This document shows positions 9,148 to 18,382 of a stretch of 64,000 nucleotides of DNA, piece by piece; the first letter of the stretch is position 1, and each line of letters opens with the position of its first letter. This stretch comes from Planctomycetota bacterium (GTDB lineage Bacteria > Planctomycetota > Planctomycetia > Pirellulales > Pirellulaceae), in the NCBI GenBank assembly GCA_963204915.1, contig CAUJHS010000045.1:1-64000 (forward strand), read 5' to 3'. Under the pieces are notes generated by a model. It had not been told where the DNA came from, searched no databases, and saw nothing but the letters and a program-made list of their open reading frames with translations. The translations under genes were made by a program, and so were the position numbers.

Positions 9148-9708
9148 ATGGCGCCGCCTGTTCCTGTCGAGCCGGTCAAGTACTTCGTTGCGGTCCTGTG
9201 GGCCGATCCCGAGTCGCTCGCGACCGCGTGCGAGCGGCTCATCACGGAATGGGGCGCCTTGGACTTCGTCGGTCAAGACTACCCCTTCACGATCACCAAC
9301 TACTACGAACCGGAAATGGGCCCGGCCCTTCACCGGCGGTTGGTGGCGTTCGCCGCGTTACAGTCGCCGGAAATGTTGCGCCCGGCCAAGCTGCGCACCA
9401 ACGCCATCGAAGACGAGTCGGCCGCACACGGCCGGCGCCGCGCGAACCTGGACATTGGCTACCTGGACCACAACAAAATTGTGCTGGGAAGTCTTAAGGC
9501 GGCGGGCCAGAAAATCTACCTGGGCGACGGCGTTTACGCCGATCTGGTGGCCCGTTGGCGCGACGGCCGCTATCAGCCCTTCGAGTGGACCTTCCCCGAC
9601 TTTCGCGATGGCCGCTATGACGAGGAGCTTGGTCAACTTCGCCGCTTGTACCTTGCGCAGCGCAAGTCGCACCTCGCGAACGTGCAGCAACGGCGCGGTC
9701 CAACGTAG
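9148..9708 (+). CDS. DUF4416 family protein
   Basis: 186 residues, usual for this family. Seen: N-terminal PVKYFVAVLWADPESL, a central TNYYEPEMG, NLDIGYLDHNKIVL and C-terminal WTFPDFRDGRY, all typical of DUF4416. The domain is small, cytoplasmic and of unknown function; it is widespread in deltaproteobacteria, planctomycetes and related lineages. It follows the Tex gene by 27 bases on the same strand, so it is probably co-transcribed with it, although no strong ribosome site precedes the ATG. Confidence 0.85.
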   Translation: MAPPVPVEPVKYFVAVLWADPESLATACERLITEWGALDFVGQDYPFTITNYYEPEMGPALHRRLVAFAALQSPEMLRPAKLRTNAIEDESAAHGRRRANLDIGYLDHNKIVLGSLKAAGQKIYLGDGVYADLVARWRDGRYQPFEWTFPDFRDGRYDEELGQLRRLYLAQRKSHLANVQQRRGPT

Positions 9709-9742
9709 AACGGCAAGGAAAGTTGCAAGGTCACACCGCGAG

Positions 9743-10693
9743 CTACAGCATTTGGTTGAGCTTGTTGAGCAGCGGCTCTTTCTCGCCGGGATCGTTAATC
9801 TTGTAGATTTCCGTTTCGGCTTTCGCCAATACGCTCTTGGCGCGGGCGGCTTCTCCTGCGTCCTTTAACTTCTCGGCCAGGTTAAGCAGAGCGTAGCAGC
9901 GGCTCACCTGATCGTTCGTGAGCGCCTCGGCGGCCTTCTCGGCTTCGTCAAAAACGGCGCGCGATTGCTCGGCCTGATCGATCTTACGGTAGCGTAAACC
10001 CGCTTCGGCCAGCGTATCGGCGCGGCGGCGCGGGTCTTCGATCGTTCGCGCAAGTTCGAGCGCCTCACGCGCCACGCGCGTCGCTTCCTCGGTTTGATCA
10101 AGTTCATGGCGTCGTCCGGCAATGGCCAGGAGCGCCTCCGCGCGGCCTTCGGGAGCCTCGATTTTCGCGGCAGTTTCCTCGGCCTGCTTTAAGTACGTAT
10201 CGGCCAGGACGGCTTTGTCCAAATGTTTGCCATATACCACGGCGATCTTCGCCAGCGCGCCGGCCGCCACTTGAAGATCCTCAACTTGCTCCACGGCGCT
10301 GCGCACTTCTTTGACCAGTTGACTGGCCAGGTTCACCGCGCGAACGGTCCCGGCGGCATACGCCACCGAGGCGAGCGTCTCCGCTTTCTCATGAATCGGC
10401 TCGATCGTGCGGGCGGCCTGGGCGGCGGCTTCGACCGTGGTCTGGGCCGAAGCCGTTTCGCCCGCGCCGTTCTGCTTATACGCGATTTGCATGAGCCGAA
10501 TGGCGCGTGAGCGAGGGTTACGCAACTGGAGCGCTTGCTGGTACTGTTGCTCCGTTGATGCGCCGCCGTTGCTTGGGCTGCCGCATCCGATCATCGCGGT
10601 AAGAAGCAACCCTACACACGCCGCAGTTCGCAGTCTTGCGGCGCCTTGGCCAAGAACCGCGCCAGGCGAATGGGATCCGTGTCGAAAAATCAT
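9743..10693 (-). CDS. Repeat-containing lipoprotein (TPR-like helices)
   Basis: 316 residues. A hydrophobic stretch ends in MIGC (Cys37), a plausible though not ideal lipobox, so it is probably an anchored lipoprotein. The rest is Ala/Glu-rich helix pairs of about 35-40 residues with a recurring phrase of the type RAxxLAxIAxxxxxLDxxxxA, as in TPR or soluble-factor solenoids. Such solenoids usually scaffold protein-protein contacts; no catalytic motif is visible. It overlaps nothing, is convergent with the DUF4416 gene, and lies 73 bases downstream of dapL on the same strand, so it may be co-transcribed with it. Confidence 0.7.
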   Translation of the reverse strand: MIFRHGSHSPGAVLGQGAARLRTAACVGLLLTAMIGCGSPSNGGASTEQQYQQALQLRNPRSRAIRLMQIAYKQNGAGETASAQTTVEAAAQAARTIEPIHEKAETLASVAYAAGTVRAVNLASQLVKEVRSAVEQVEDLQVAAGALAKIAVVYGKHLDKAVLADTYLKQAEETAAKIEAPEGRAEALLAIAGRRHELDQTEEATRVAREALELARTIEDPRRRADTLAEAGLRYRKIDQAEQSRAVFDEAEKAAEALTNDQVSRCYALLNLAEKLKDAGEAARAKSVLAKAETEIYKINDPGEKEPLLNKLNQML

Positions 10694-10766
10694 CGCACTC
10701 TGTGGGAAGGCGCCGCCATGCGTCGCATGGCGAACACAGGAGAAACACTGAGGGCTCGATCCCTGG

Positions 10767-12008
10767 CTACTTCTTGGCGAACTGCAACTTGCAAGCCTTC
10801 AGGCGGCGTTCGGTTTCCGCCATGAGCGCGTCTTCGGCGGCTTCGTCGGCCGCTTCGTACGTGGCCGAGAACCGCAAGAACGGCCCGGCATCGTCCCAGG
10901 GAACCGTCACGATCGACTGCTGCGTGATGAGAAACTGGCTGGCCGCTTCGGCGGTTTCAAATGCGGGGCCGCCTTCCACTCCCGTGGGCGCCGGGGTGTA
11001 CAGGAAGTAGCTGCCGCCGGACATCCGGCAATCGAACCCGCTGCGCTGAAGTGCGGCAACCAGCTTCTTCAAACGACGTTCGTACTTGGCGCGCGTGGCC
11101 CGGGGAATCGAAGCGTCGTCCAACGCCGTAACCGCGGCTTTTTGAATAGCGATGAACTGCCCCGAATCGCAGTTGTCTTTCACATCGGCAAAGGCGCTCA
11201 CCAGGCGTTCATGGCCGCACACCCAGCCAATGCGCCAGCCGATCATGTGGAAGCCCTTGGAAAGCGAATGCACTTCGACCCCCACGTCCTTCGCCCCGGG
11301 AACCGACAGAAAACTGAGCGGCTTGCCTTCATAGGTAAGCAAAATATGCGCGGCGTCTTGCACCACGACAATTTGGTTCTGCTTGGCGAAGTCGATCACT
11401 TTCTCATAGAATTCGCGCGTCGCCACTTTGCCCGTCGGACTGTTCGGGTAATTAATCGCCAGCAGCTTCGCACGGTCGCGAATATCTTGCGGAATCGAGT
11501 CCAAGTCGGGCAGAAAATCGTTCTCCGCCAGCAGCGGCAAGCGGTACACCGAGCCGCCGTAATACCGCGTGTGCGTGCCCGCCACGGGGTAGCCCGGCAC
11601 GGTCATCAGCGTCACATCGCCGGGGTTGATGAAGCACGCCGGCAACATGGCCAAGGCGGTCTTCGAGCCAATACAATGATTCACTTCCTTGACCGGGTCG
11701 AGTTCGACGCCGAACTCGCGCTTCATAAACCGGGCCACGGCTTCTTTGTACGCGGCGACGCCATTGTCGGCGTAACCGCGATTCGCCGGTTGGTTGATTT
11801 CCTCGGCCATGCGAGCGCGTACGGGCGCCGGCGCCATTTCGTCGTTCTCGCCAATGCCAAAGTCGAGCAGCGTTCGATCGGGATATTCCGCCAGGGCTTT
11901 GCGTTTCGCCCGTTTGATCTTCTCGAACTTGTAAATCTCGGTGCCTTTGCCGTAATTGACGCCGCCGATCCGCTCGGCGAACAACTGCTGAAAATAGGGG
12001 TCGCTCAT
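10767..12008 (-). CDS. dapL: LL-diaminopimelate aminotransferase
   Basis: 413 residues, the normal length. DapL is a PLP enzyme that converts tetrahydrodipicolinate directly to LL-diaminopimelate, bypassing the acylated intermediates of the DapD/C/E route, and so feeds lysine and peptidoglycan synthesis. Seen: INYPNSPTGK (fold-type I), the PLP lysine in SLSKGFHMIGWRIGW, an N-terminus with FGIGENDEMAP, and NRGYADN, all DapL signatures. DapL is the route common in planctomycetes, chlamydiae and plants. A possible -10 element TAGGCT is at 12055-12050 on this strand, with a poor -35. Divergent from the PQQ propeller gene. Confidence 0.95.
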   Translation of the reverse strand: MSDPYFQQLFAERIGGVNYGKGTEIYKFEKIKRAKRKALAEYPDRTLLDFGIGENDEMAPAPVRARMAEEINQPANRGYADNGVAAYKEAVARFMKREFGVELDPVKEVNHCIGSKTALAMLPACFINPGDVTLMTVPGYPVAGTHTRYYGGSVYRLPLLAENDFLPDLDSIPQDIRDRAKLLAINYPNSPTGKVATREFYEKVIDFAKQNQIVVVQDAAHILLTYEGKPLSFLSVPGAKDVGVEVHSLSKGFHMIGWRIGWVCGHERLVSAFADVKDNCDSGQFIAIQKAAVTALDDASIPRATRAKYERRLKKLVAALQRSGFDCRMSGGSYFLYTPAPTGVEGGPAFETAEAASQFLITQQSIVTVPWDDAGPFLRFSATYEAADEAAEDALMAETERRLKACKLQFAKK

Positions 12009-12189
12009 CGTAAAATACTTGCAAAAACGGGGTTCAGAAAGCGAAGGTTAGCCTACCCCACGACCCACGAACCGGGAAGTAGGCGGGACATCCCCGGCTG
12101 GCGGCCTTGCCGTTGCTCGGCAGCAATGGCCCGCGTGGAAAATTCCGCTTAGACTCGTAACTGCGTAGCGTTTCTGCGGAGAAGTATTC

Positions 12190-13464
12190 ATGCACTCTCG
12201 TAACCGATGCACGGCCGGAGCCAGGCTCACGGGGTCGTTTTGCTCGCTGCTCTTGCTGCAAGCCCTCGTCGCCCAGGCTGACGACTGGCCCCGCTGGCGC
12301 GGTCCGGCTGGCAATGGCGTCTCGTCCGGGAAGGGGCTTCCCGTCAGTTGGAGTCCGACGGAAAACATTCGCTGGAAGGCCGCAATTCCCGGGCAAGGTT
12401 CATCGTCGCCCATCGTGTGCGGCGACCGCATTTTTCTGACCGCCTCGCACGATCAAGGCGCGCGGCGCGTGCTAGTGTGCCTGGACCGCGCCACAGGACA
12501 AACCACGTGGACTTACGAAATTCAAGACGATTGGCCCGAAATCACCTCGGCGTTAACCGGGCACGCCGCGGCGACTCCCGCGACGAACGGCGAATGCGTG
12601 GTTGCGTTCTTTGGCAACGCCGGCGCAGTGTGCTGCAATATGCAAGGCCAGCTTCTCTGGCGCACAGACCTAGACGATTTCGAATCCGAGTTGGGGCTGG
12701 CCAGTTCGCCCGTGATCTATCAGGACATGGCAATTCTCATTTGCGACCATGACGGCGATCGGTTCAACTCGTTCGATTCGTTCCTCATCGCATTGGATCT
12801 AAAAACCGGCGAAACTCGCTGGAAAACCGAGCGGCGCGGGTTGTTTCGTTCTTGGAGTACGCCGATCTTGGTTCCGGCGCCCGTTCGTGACAACGAAAAC
12901 GCCGAGTCGCTTGAATTCATCGTGGCGGGGCAAGACAAACTCCGTGCGTATGACCCCAACACCGGCAAAGAGCTTTGGACCGCCGAGGGCCTGACCGGCT
13001 GGGTTGCGCCTTCGCCCGTGTTTGCCGAGGGCCTGATCTTCGCCGCTTCGGGCAAAGATGGGCTTACCCTGGCGGTGCGTCCTGGCGGACGCGGCGACGT
13101 GACCGACTCGCACATGGTTTGGAGCGAACGGCGCGGTGCGCCGTATGTCAGCTCGCCCGTGTACTATGAAAACTTCGTTTACATCGCTAATGAGTTGGGC
13201 GTGGTCACGTGCCGGAAGTCGGCCACGGGCGAAATTGCCTGGCAAAAGCGGCTGGAGGGGAAATTCTTCGCGTCGCCCATCGCGGGGGACGGCAAAGTGT
13301 ACTTGCCGGCCGACTCGGGCCGCGTGTACGTCATCGCCGCGAGTCCCTCGTTTGAACTGCTTGCCGAAAACAACCTGGGCGAAGAACTCCTCGCTTCGCC
13401 CGCGGTTGCTCACGGTTGCTTGTTCCTTCGCACGGCGTCGCACCTATACTGCGTAGTGCGTTAA
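12190..13464 (+). CDS. Exported PQQ-like beta-propeller protein
   Basis: 424 residues. Signal peptide ending AQA near residue 30, directly followed by DDWPRWRGP, the usual start of planctomycete PQQ-like propeller proteins. About seven blades each carry a phrase like ALDLKTGETRW, YDPNTGKELWT or CRKSATGEIAWQK. The fold is the BamB/quinoprotein type, but there is no dehydrogenase active-site loop and no disulphide for PQQ, so it is more likely a periplasmic scaffold or binding protein than an enzyme. The start at 12190 has GGAG eight bases upstream. Convergent with the VIT/VWA gene, 16 bases away. Confidence 0.85.
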   Translation: MHSRNRCTAGARLTGSFCSLLLLQALVAQADDWPRWRGPAGNGVSSGKGLPVSWSPTENIRWKAAIPGQGSSSPIVCGDRIFLTASHDQGARRVLVCLDRATGQTTWTYEIQDDWPEITSALTGHAAATPATNGECVVAFFGNAGAVCCNMQGQLLWRTDLDDFESELGLASSPVIYQDMAILICDHDGDRFNSFDSFLIALDLKTGETRWKTERRGLFRSWSTPILVPAPVRDNENAESLEFIVAGQDKLRAYDPNTGKELWTAEGLTGWVAPSPVFAEGLIFAASGKDGLTLAVRPGGRGDVTDSHMVWSERRGAPYVSSPVYYENFVYIANELGVVTCRKSATGEIAWQKRLEGKFFASPIAGDGKVYLPADSGRVYVIAASPSFELLAENNLGEELLASPAVAHGCLFLRTASHLYCVVR

Positions 13465-13480
13465 ACGCCATGCGACGCCG

Positions 13481-16105
13481 TTACGTCGATTTCCAAAACG
13501 CGCCGCGCCGCCGCTGTGCGGTCTTGCTCAACGCGGCCACTTGTTGCGACGTTTCCTGGAGGAACTGGCTCACGGCATGGGTCGTGTGTTCCGCGTTGTT
13601 CGCCAGCCACGAGTCGGCGAGCGACTGGCCTTCCTCGGCAAGTTTGCGGAACGAGCTCTCGGAGTTGTGGTTGGCTCCTTTCAATAGCTTCGCCAGTATG
13701 TCGAGCGAGTGAACCAATCCCATAAAATCCTCGTGCGACGCGGCGGCGCCTGCTTGCTGGAGCGATTTCACGGTTCGTTGAATCACGTCCAGAATGTTGC
13801 GCAGTTCGCCCCAGTTTAGCGATGAACCCGAGCCGCCCAAAACGAGGTGGCGCAGTCGCTCGACGATGGCCATTACGCCGGATATTCGTCGACCGCCGCG
13901 CTCCGCCGCCGGCCCCGGACCGCCGTAACCGCTGGTCGGTGGAACGTTTGGCGACTCGGGCGCGAGATCGAACGCTTCCAGGTCGGTATCGTCAAGATTG
14001 TCGAGGAGAAGATCGTCATCGTCCGGCGACGAGAGAACATCTCGTTTTTTCGACATCCGATCCATAGGCAGGTACGATCGCAAACACACCACACCAGCGA
14101 TCTCCGGTGACATACAAGAATGTGGCGCGAAGCGCAAGACTAGGTCCGACGCTTCCCAACCGGCCGGCAATTCAACGGGTTGCACCACCTGGTGTTGGAC
14201 GCCGCCTGCGTTGACGATTTCTGACTTATCGACCGCCACGTACGCGGTAAAGCGGCACAACACGCCGCTTTCCAGCGACACCTGGACGATCTTTTCCGCC
14301 AGAGTTTCATTGCGTATGCCTTCCGCGGCGTACTGATCTTCCAATTCACGCACTTTGGCGCGACCCCACAAGTGTCGCAACACCGTGGCGGGCGCCGGTT
14401 GGGCGGCAACGTCCGCACTCCACGGTTTGCCTTGCGGATCCGTCGCGTGAACCCGCAAGCGCAAGTCTTGCTTATCGCTCAAATGGCGGCCAAACACCGT
14501 GACCGGCCGATCGGCAAATAAGCCTGCGACGCGCGACGGCGCCAGACTTTCGCTCACGCCGTCAAAGTTGAGCAACTCGAACCGAACGTCGGAAAGCACG
14601 GGCTGGCCGATTAAACGATGGACTCCGTCGAGCGCCTGATCGAGCCGATCTTCCGATTCGACCAGATCGCACACTCCGCCGCCCAGGGCCGCCAGCCGTC
14701 GCAAAAATCCCGCGTTCACGGCTTGATCGATGCCGAGGGTAAACACACGCGGCATGGCGCCGCCGGCCGACGACTTGAGCGTACGCAACAGCGCATCTTC
14801 GCCCGTCACCTGGCCATCCGTCACCACCACGAGCACGCGATCAACGTCGGCCGTGGGTGGAGAGTAACATCGCATGGCCAGTTTCAAGACCGGTCCCATT
14901 TCGGTGCCGCCGCACGCTTCGACCGAGCCAAGCCATTCCAACACTTGCCAGCGGTTGCGATTCGTGCCAGCCAAAAGCGGTATCGCGGGCTCACCCTCGT
15001 TGGACGGCGCCGCGGTTCTGGGCGAACGGCCGCGAGCGGGGGCCGCTTTTTGACCCGGCCAGGAAAGCGTGCTGTCAAATGCGATGACCGTGAAACGATC
15101 CTGATCGAGCAACGTGTCGATCATACGACCGAGCGCGCGGCGGGCCGCGACCATTTTCCATCCGCTCATGCTGCCGGAATGATCCAACGCAAACACCACT
15201 TCCCGCGGCCGAGGTTGCGTGACGGCCAGCTGGGGAGGCAGGAGCGAAACGGCAAACACGCCGGGTTTTCCTTCCACGGCGGGGCTGCATTGCAGCGCGG
15301 TTTGCACCGTCTTCTTGGCGACGGGAAACCGAAGCAGGAAGTCTCGGTTCAGCCGCTCGCCCGGTTGCAGGCGAATGATCCACGGCGGTCCGCTATCCTG
15401 AATCACCACGCTGTGCAAACTCGAATGTACGCCAGAAAGGCCATCGGCCAGCCCCGCCAGATCGAGCTCTACTTCCAGGGAAAGCCGCACCGGATTGGGA
15501 AAACCCGGAAGCAAAACCGGCGGCGTCACGCGCGAAGCGTCCGGAACGTGATCCGTGTCAGGCGACACGCCATCGCCCACGGGCGGCCCGTCCAGCCCCG
15601 TGCCGGGGGTGTAACGCGGCGCCACCACGAGCGGAAAGCGGTACGTTGCTTCGTCGGCCGCGACTTCCAACGGGCCAACCAGGTCCAACTCGACGGTGGC
15701 GATCTCATGAGGTGGAATATTGCCCACGCGCATGGTGAACACGCCCGAGCGTTCTTCTTCCGCCAAGGCGGCGCGGTGTCCCTTTTCGATGGCTGCGTCG
15801 TATGCCTCGCGCGCTTTGCCGCGTTCTTTCAATTCGCCCTCGATTACGCGGTCAGCCACGATCATGCGGAACCGCGTGACGGCCGCACGGTCGGGCAGCG
15901 GAAAAATGTATGTCGCCTCCAAAGGTTCGTCATAGGCGTTACGAAACGTTTGCCGCACGGCCGTTTGAGCCAACAAACCCGACACAACGCCGCGCACGTC
16001 GAGCCCCGTGAGCGGCAAGCAGCCGCGCGGAGTTTCCAAAGCGCCAAAGCCGCCATCTTCCGATTCCGTTACGGGAGCGTCAAACAAGGGGAGAGCGTGG
16101 GTCAT
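13481..16105 (-). CDS. VIT and VWA domain protein
   Basis: 874 residues from the ATG at 16105, which has GGAG eight bases upstream. N-terminal VIT domain (about 20-150: VRQTFRNAYDEPLEATYIFPLP). VWA domain from about 302 with an intact metal-ion site: DHSGS (308-312), GGTEM and VVTDG. After 620 there is a low-complexity acidic DDDDLLLDNLDDTD region and a C-terminal helical part. There is no signal peptide or membrane segment, so it is probably cytoplasmic. VIT/VWA proteins resemble inter-alpha-trypsin inhibitor heavy chains and are common, but uncharacterised, in planctomycetes. It sits 76 bases after a MerR gene on the same strand, so the two probably form an operon. Confidence 0.88.
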   Translation of the reverse strand: MTHALPLFDAPVTESEDGGFGALETPRGCLPLTGLDVRGVVSGLLAQTAVRQTFRNAYDEPLEATYIFPLPDRAAVTRFRMIVADRVIEGELKERGKAREAYDAAIEKGHRAALAEEERSGVFTMRVGNIPPHEIATVELDLVGPLEVAADEATYRFPLVVAPRYTPGTGLDGPPVGDGVSPDTDHVPDASRVTPPVLLPGFPNPVRLSLEVELDLAGLADGLSGVHSSLHSVVIQDSGPPWIIRLQPGERLNRDFLLRFPVAKKTVQTALQCSPAVEGKPGVFAVSLLPPQLAVTQPRPREVVFALDHSGSMSGWKMVAARRALGRMIDTLLDQDRFTVIAFDSTLSWPGQKAAPARGRSPRTAAPSNEGEPAIPLLAGTNRNRWQVLEWLGSVEACGGTEMGPVLKLAMRCYSPPTADVDRVLVVVTDGQVTGEDALLRTLKSSAGGAMPRVFTLGIDQAVNAGFLRRLAALGGGVCDLVESEDRLDQALDGVHRLIGQPVLSDVRFELLNFDGVSESLAPSRVAGLFADRPVTVFGRHLSDKQDLRLRVHATDPQGKPWSADVAAQPAPATVLRHLWGRAKVRELEDQYAAEGIRNETLAEKIVQVSLESGVLCRFTAYVAVDKSEIVNAGGVQHQVVQPVELPAGWEASDLVLRFAPHSCMSPEIAGVVCLRSYLPMDRMSKKRDVLSSPDDDDLLLDNLDDTDLEAFDLAPESPNVPPTSGYGGPGPAAERGGRRISGVMAIVERLRHLVLGGSGSSLNWGELRNILDVIQRTVKSLQQAGAAASHEDFMGLVHSLDILAKLLKGANHNSESSFRKLAEEGQSLADSWLANNAEHTTHAVSQFLQETSQQVAALSKTAQRRRGAFWKST

Positions 16106-16181
16106 GAAAAGTCTCCAAAGAAAAGGGTCGGGGCAGCGCGGCAGCCACCTGCAAGACACTGAACAGGCCAGACGCCATGTC

Positions 16182-16895
16182 CTACGGGATAAGTTCCAAT
16201 CGGCGCAGTTGCGCCACCAGCAATTCCAGAGCGGGCGCGAGTTCGCCCAAGCGGCGGTCGTCAAGTTGATCCGCCGACACATGTTCCAACAACAGACTCA
16301 CGCCGTCGGCCAAAGGCAGCAGCGCGGCAACTTGGGGCTTCAACAGCGGCGCCTCCTTGGGGCATTCCGCTGAAGGTGATTCGTTCGCAACGTCTGGAGG
16401 TTGTGAGTCGGGAGGTTGTGACACAACCGCGGGTTCACGCCAGAATGATCGGGTGCGTTCGGGAACTTGAACCTGCGTTTCGACTTGCGCCGCCGCAGCG
16501 GGCGGCGGCGAAGCCTTCAATAGTTCATCGGGATCAAGCGGCGGCGGCGGCTCGGGCTGATGCTTTTCCCAAAAACTCTCCGGCACAGCCGCCCAGCGAG
16601 CCAGTCGGCTCGTGTCGGCGCCCGCCAAGGACTCTTGCACTTGAGCCAGTGATACCCCCTTGGCCTGCAAGCGTTTAATGGCAACCAACTGCAGCACGTG
16701 ACGCCGGCCGTAATAGGCCACGCGGCCACGCATCTCTGTGGGACGGTCCAGCAACCCTAAAGTGGTGTAGTAGCGAATTGTTCGTTTGTCGGGGGCTCCT
16801 CGTACGCGGGCAGTCGGTTGACCTTCGTACTCGACGGCTTCCAAGGCGGCCACCGCGAGGTGGCAAAGTTCTTCAATGGTCCATAGCTCAGCCAT
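16182..16895 (-). CDS. MerR-family regulator with unusual C-terminal extension
   Basis: 237 residues. An N-terminal winged-helix MerR domain: KRTIRYYTTLGLLDRP then GRVAYYGRRHVLQLVAIKRLQAKGVSLAQVQ. No metal-binding cysteines follow, so it is not a classical metal sensor. The middle (about 115-185) is Pro/Glu/Ala-rich and disordered; the last 40 residues form a leucine-rich helix. It presumably regulates the VIT/VWA gene 76 bases downstream. A strong promoter (TTTACA-N16-TATAAT) ends six bases before the ATG, which predicts a leaderless mRNA and possible autoregulation. A GTG at 16916 would overlap the -10 element and is less likely. Confidence 0.85.
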   Translation of the reverse strand: MAELWTIEELCHLAVAALEAVEYEGQPTARVRGAPDKRTIRYYTTLGLLDRPTEMRGRVAYYGRRHVLQLVAIKRLQAKGVSLAQVQESLAGADTSRLARWAAVPESFWEKHQPEPPPPLDPDELLKASPPPAAAAQVETQVQVPERTRSFWREPAVVSQPPDSQPPDVANESPSAECPKEAPLLKPQVAALLPLADGVSLLLEHVSADQLDDRRLGELAPALELLVAQLRRLELIP

Positions 16896-16901
16896 GCTTT
16901 T

Positions 16902-16929
16902 ATTATACAGTGACACATATCAGTGTAAA
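16902..16929 (-). promoter_or_regulatory. Promoter abutting the merR start codon
   Basis: Minus strand: TTTACA (16929-16924), 16-base spacer, TATAAT (16907-16902), then six bases to ATG. The expected transcription start falls on or next to the start codon. The spacer region contains ACAC-N6-GTGT and two direct CACTG copies, a candidate MerR operator. Confidence 0.55.
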
Positions 16930-17288
16930 TAACCCCATCGGGTGGAAAGGTATGCCTTGCTCAATTCGATTTGACGCCGTGGGGGCAACGTCACTTAAAA
17001 ATGCTGGAAAATCCTTGCGCTTCCGAGAGTTTCTTTGGACGAAACGAGCCAATCTTTTCGGAAAAAATTTCTGCCGGCGACGATTCGGATGCGCGAGAAG
17101 CCCGCCCCTTGCTGCGAATCATTCCGATTGCCGTTGCCGGCGGTTCACGCTGTCGCGGGGAGGGCGTTCCAGCGGTAAGATGCTCAGGTTTCTCCCATTT
17201 CGCCTGGAACACAGCGTTTTGGCCGGCAAACGATGCGACAACCGCGAGCACTCGCTCAAGACGCACTCTCTCAACACAAGGAGCACCG
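16930..17288. other. Intergenic region between merR and the oxidoreductase gene
   Basis: About 360 bases between divergent genes. I see no gene, repeat or good promoter for the oxidoreductase; the last ten bases hold its AAGGAG ribosome site. Confidence 0.6.
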
Positions 17289-18338
17289 GTGAAGCCACTG
17301 CGATGGGCAATTATTGGCATGGGGCGGTTCGGCCGCATTCACGCCCAAGTGGTGCGGTCCACCCCCGGCGTGACCTTGTCCGCCGTGTGCGCTCGCACGG
17401 CGGAAAACGCTGCGGCCGCCGCGGCGGAAACGCAGGCCGGTTTTGCCTGCGCCGACTACCGAGAACTGCTCGCCCGCGATGATGTGGACGTGGTCACGAT
17501 CGCCACGCATTGGAAAGATCATTTTGAGATCGCCCGGACCGCACTGGAGCGGGGCAAGCATGTGTTGTTGGAGAAACCGATGGCGGCGAACAGCGACGAA
17601 TGTCGGCAATTGACCGCTGCGGCCCAGCGTGCCGCGGGGTTTTTGATGGTCGGGCATGTGTGTCGCTTTGATCCGCGCGTTGTCCTGGCCAAGCAAGCCA
17701 TCGACGAGGGACGAATTGGCCGGATCATTTCAATGCACGCCAAGCGAAACCTACCTGTTGCGCCGGGCCCGTTGCGTTTAGACAAAATTTCCCCGCTGAT
17801 GGGCGACGGCGTACATGACGCCGACTTGATGATGTGGTTTCTCGGTCGGGCTCCGTCGCGGGTGTACGCTCGGTGCGTACGCGTCGATGATTTCGCCTAC
17901 CCCGATCTGGGCTGGGCGATGCTGGAGTTTGGCGACTTGTCCCACGAGAAGGCGTCGCGCGAGAATGGCGCCCTGGGCGTGATTGAAACCGTGTGGCGAT
18001 TGCCGGCGAACACGCCCACGACCATCGACGCCACGATGGAGGTCATCGGAACCGAAGGGCAACTTACGATTGATTGCGGTCATGCCGGCCTGGCGATTCT
18101 CGACTCCAAGGGACTGAAGTATCCCGACACCGCTTACTGGCCCGAAGTCTACGGCCAGCGAATGGGCGCTTTGGCGCAGGAGATTGCCTACTTCGCACAG
18201 TGCGTGCGTGAGGGAAAACGGCCCGAGATCATTACTCCACCGGAAGCGGCGCGGGCCGTGATGTTGATGGAAGCCGCCGAGCGCGCCGCCGCAACCGGTA
18301 CGCCGCAGGAGTTTCAAGATGCGTGGCCCGCACATTAA
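17289..18338 (+). CDS. Gfo/Idh/MocA-family NAD(P)-dependent oxidoreductase
   Basis: 349 residues from a GTG start at 17289, preceded by AAGGAG at five bases; the open frame continues upstream without conserved sequence. Rossmann fold at the N-terminus with GMGRFGRIHAQ binding NAD(P), then EKPMA, the family signature around the conserved Lys, and a C-terminal alpha/beta substrate domain with the GDGVHDADLMMW helix (the position of the usual HD catalytic pair). The family oxidises or epimerises sugars, inositols and amino sugars; the substrate is not predictable here. Soluble. Followed convergently by the S9 peptidase gene. Confidence 0.88.
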   Translation: MKPLRWAIIGMGRFGRIHAQVVRSTPGVTLSAVCARTAENAAAAAAETQAGFACADYRELLARDDVDVVTIATHWKDHFEIARTALERGKHVLLEKPMAANSDECRQLTAAAQRAAGFLMVGHVCRFDPRVVLAKQAIDEGRIGRIISMHAKRNLPVAPGPLRLDKISPLMGDGVHDADLMMWFLGRAPSRVYARCVRVDDFAYPDLGWAMLEFGDLSHEKASRENGALGVIETVWRLPANTPTTIDATMEVIGTEGQLTIDCGHAGLAILDSKGLKYPDTAYWPEVYGQRMGALAQEIAYFAQCVREGKRPEIITPPEAARAVMLMEAAERAAATGTPQEFQDAWPAH

Positions 18339-18382
18339 AGACTTATTGAGCTATTTTTGAATAACTCTCAACAAGCGAAGGG

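Noticed and set aside
14618-16162. 514-residue plus-strand frame over the VIT/VWA gene
   Set aside because: Antisense shadow, Arg/His/Gln-rich with no family features.
16182-16895. Metal- or redox-sensing MerR (CueR/SoxR type)
   Set aside because: No conserved C-terminal cysteines; extension is Pro/Glu-rich and unlike those sensors.
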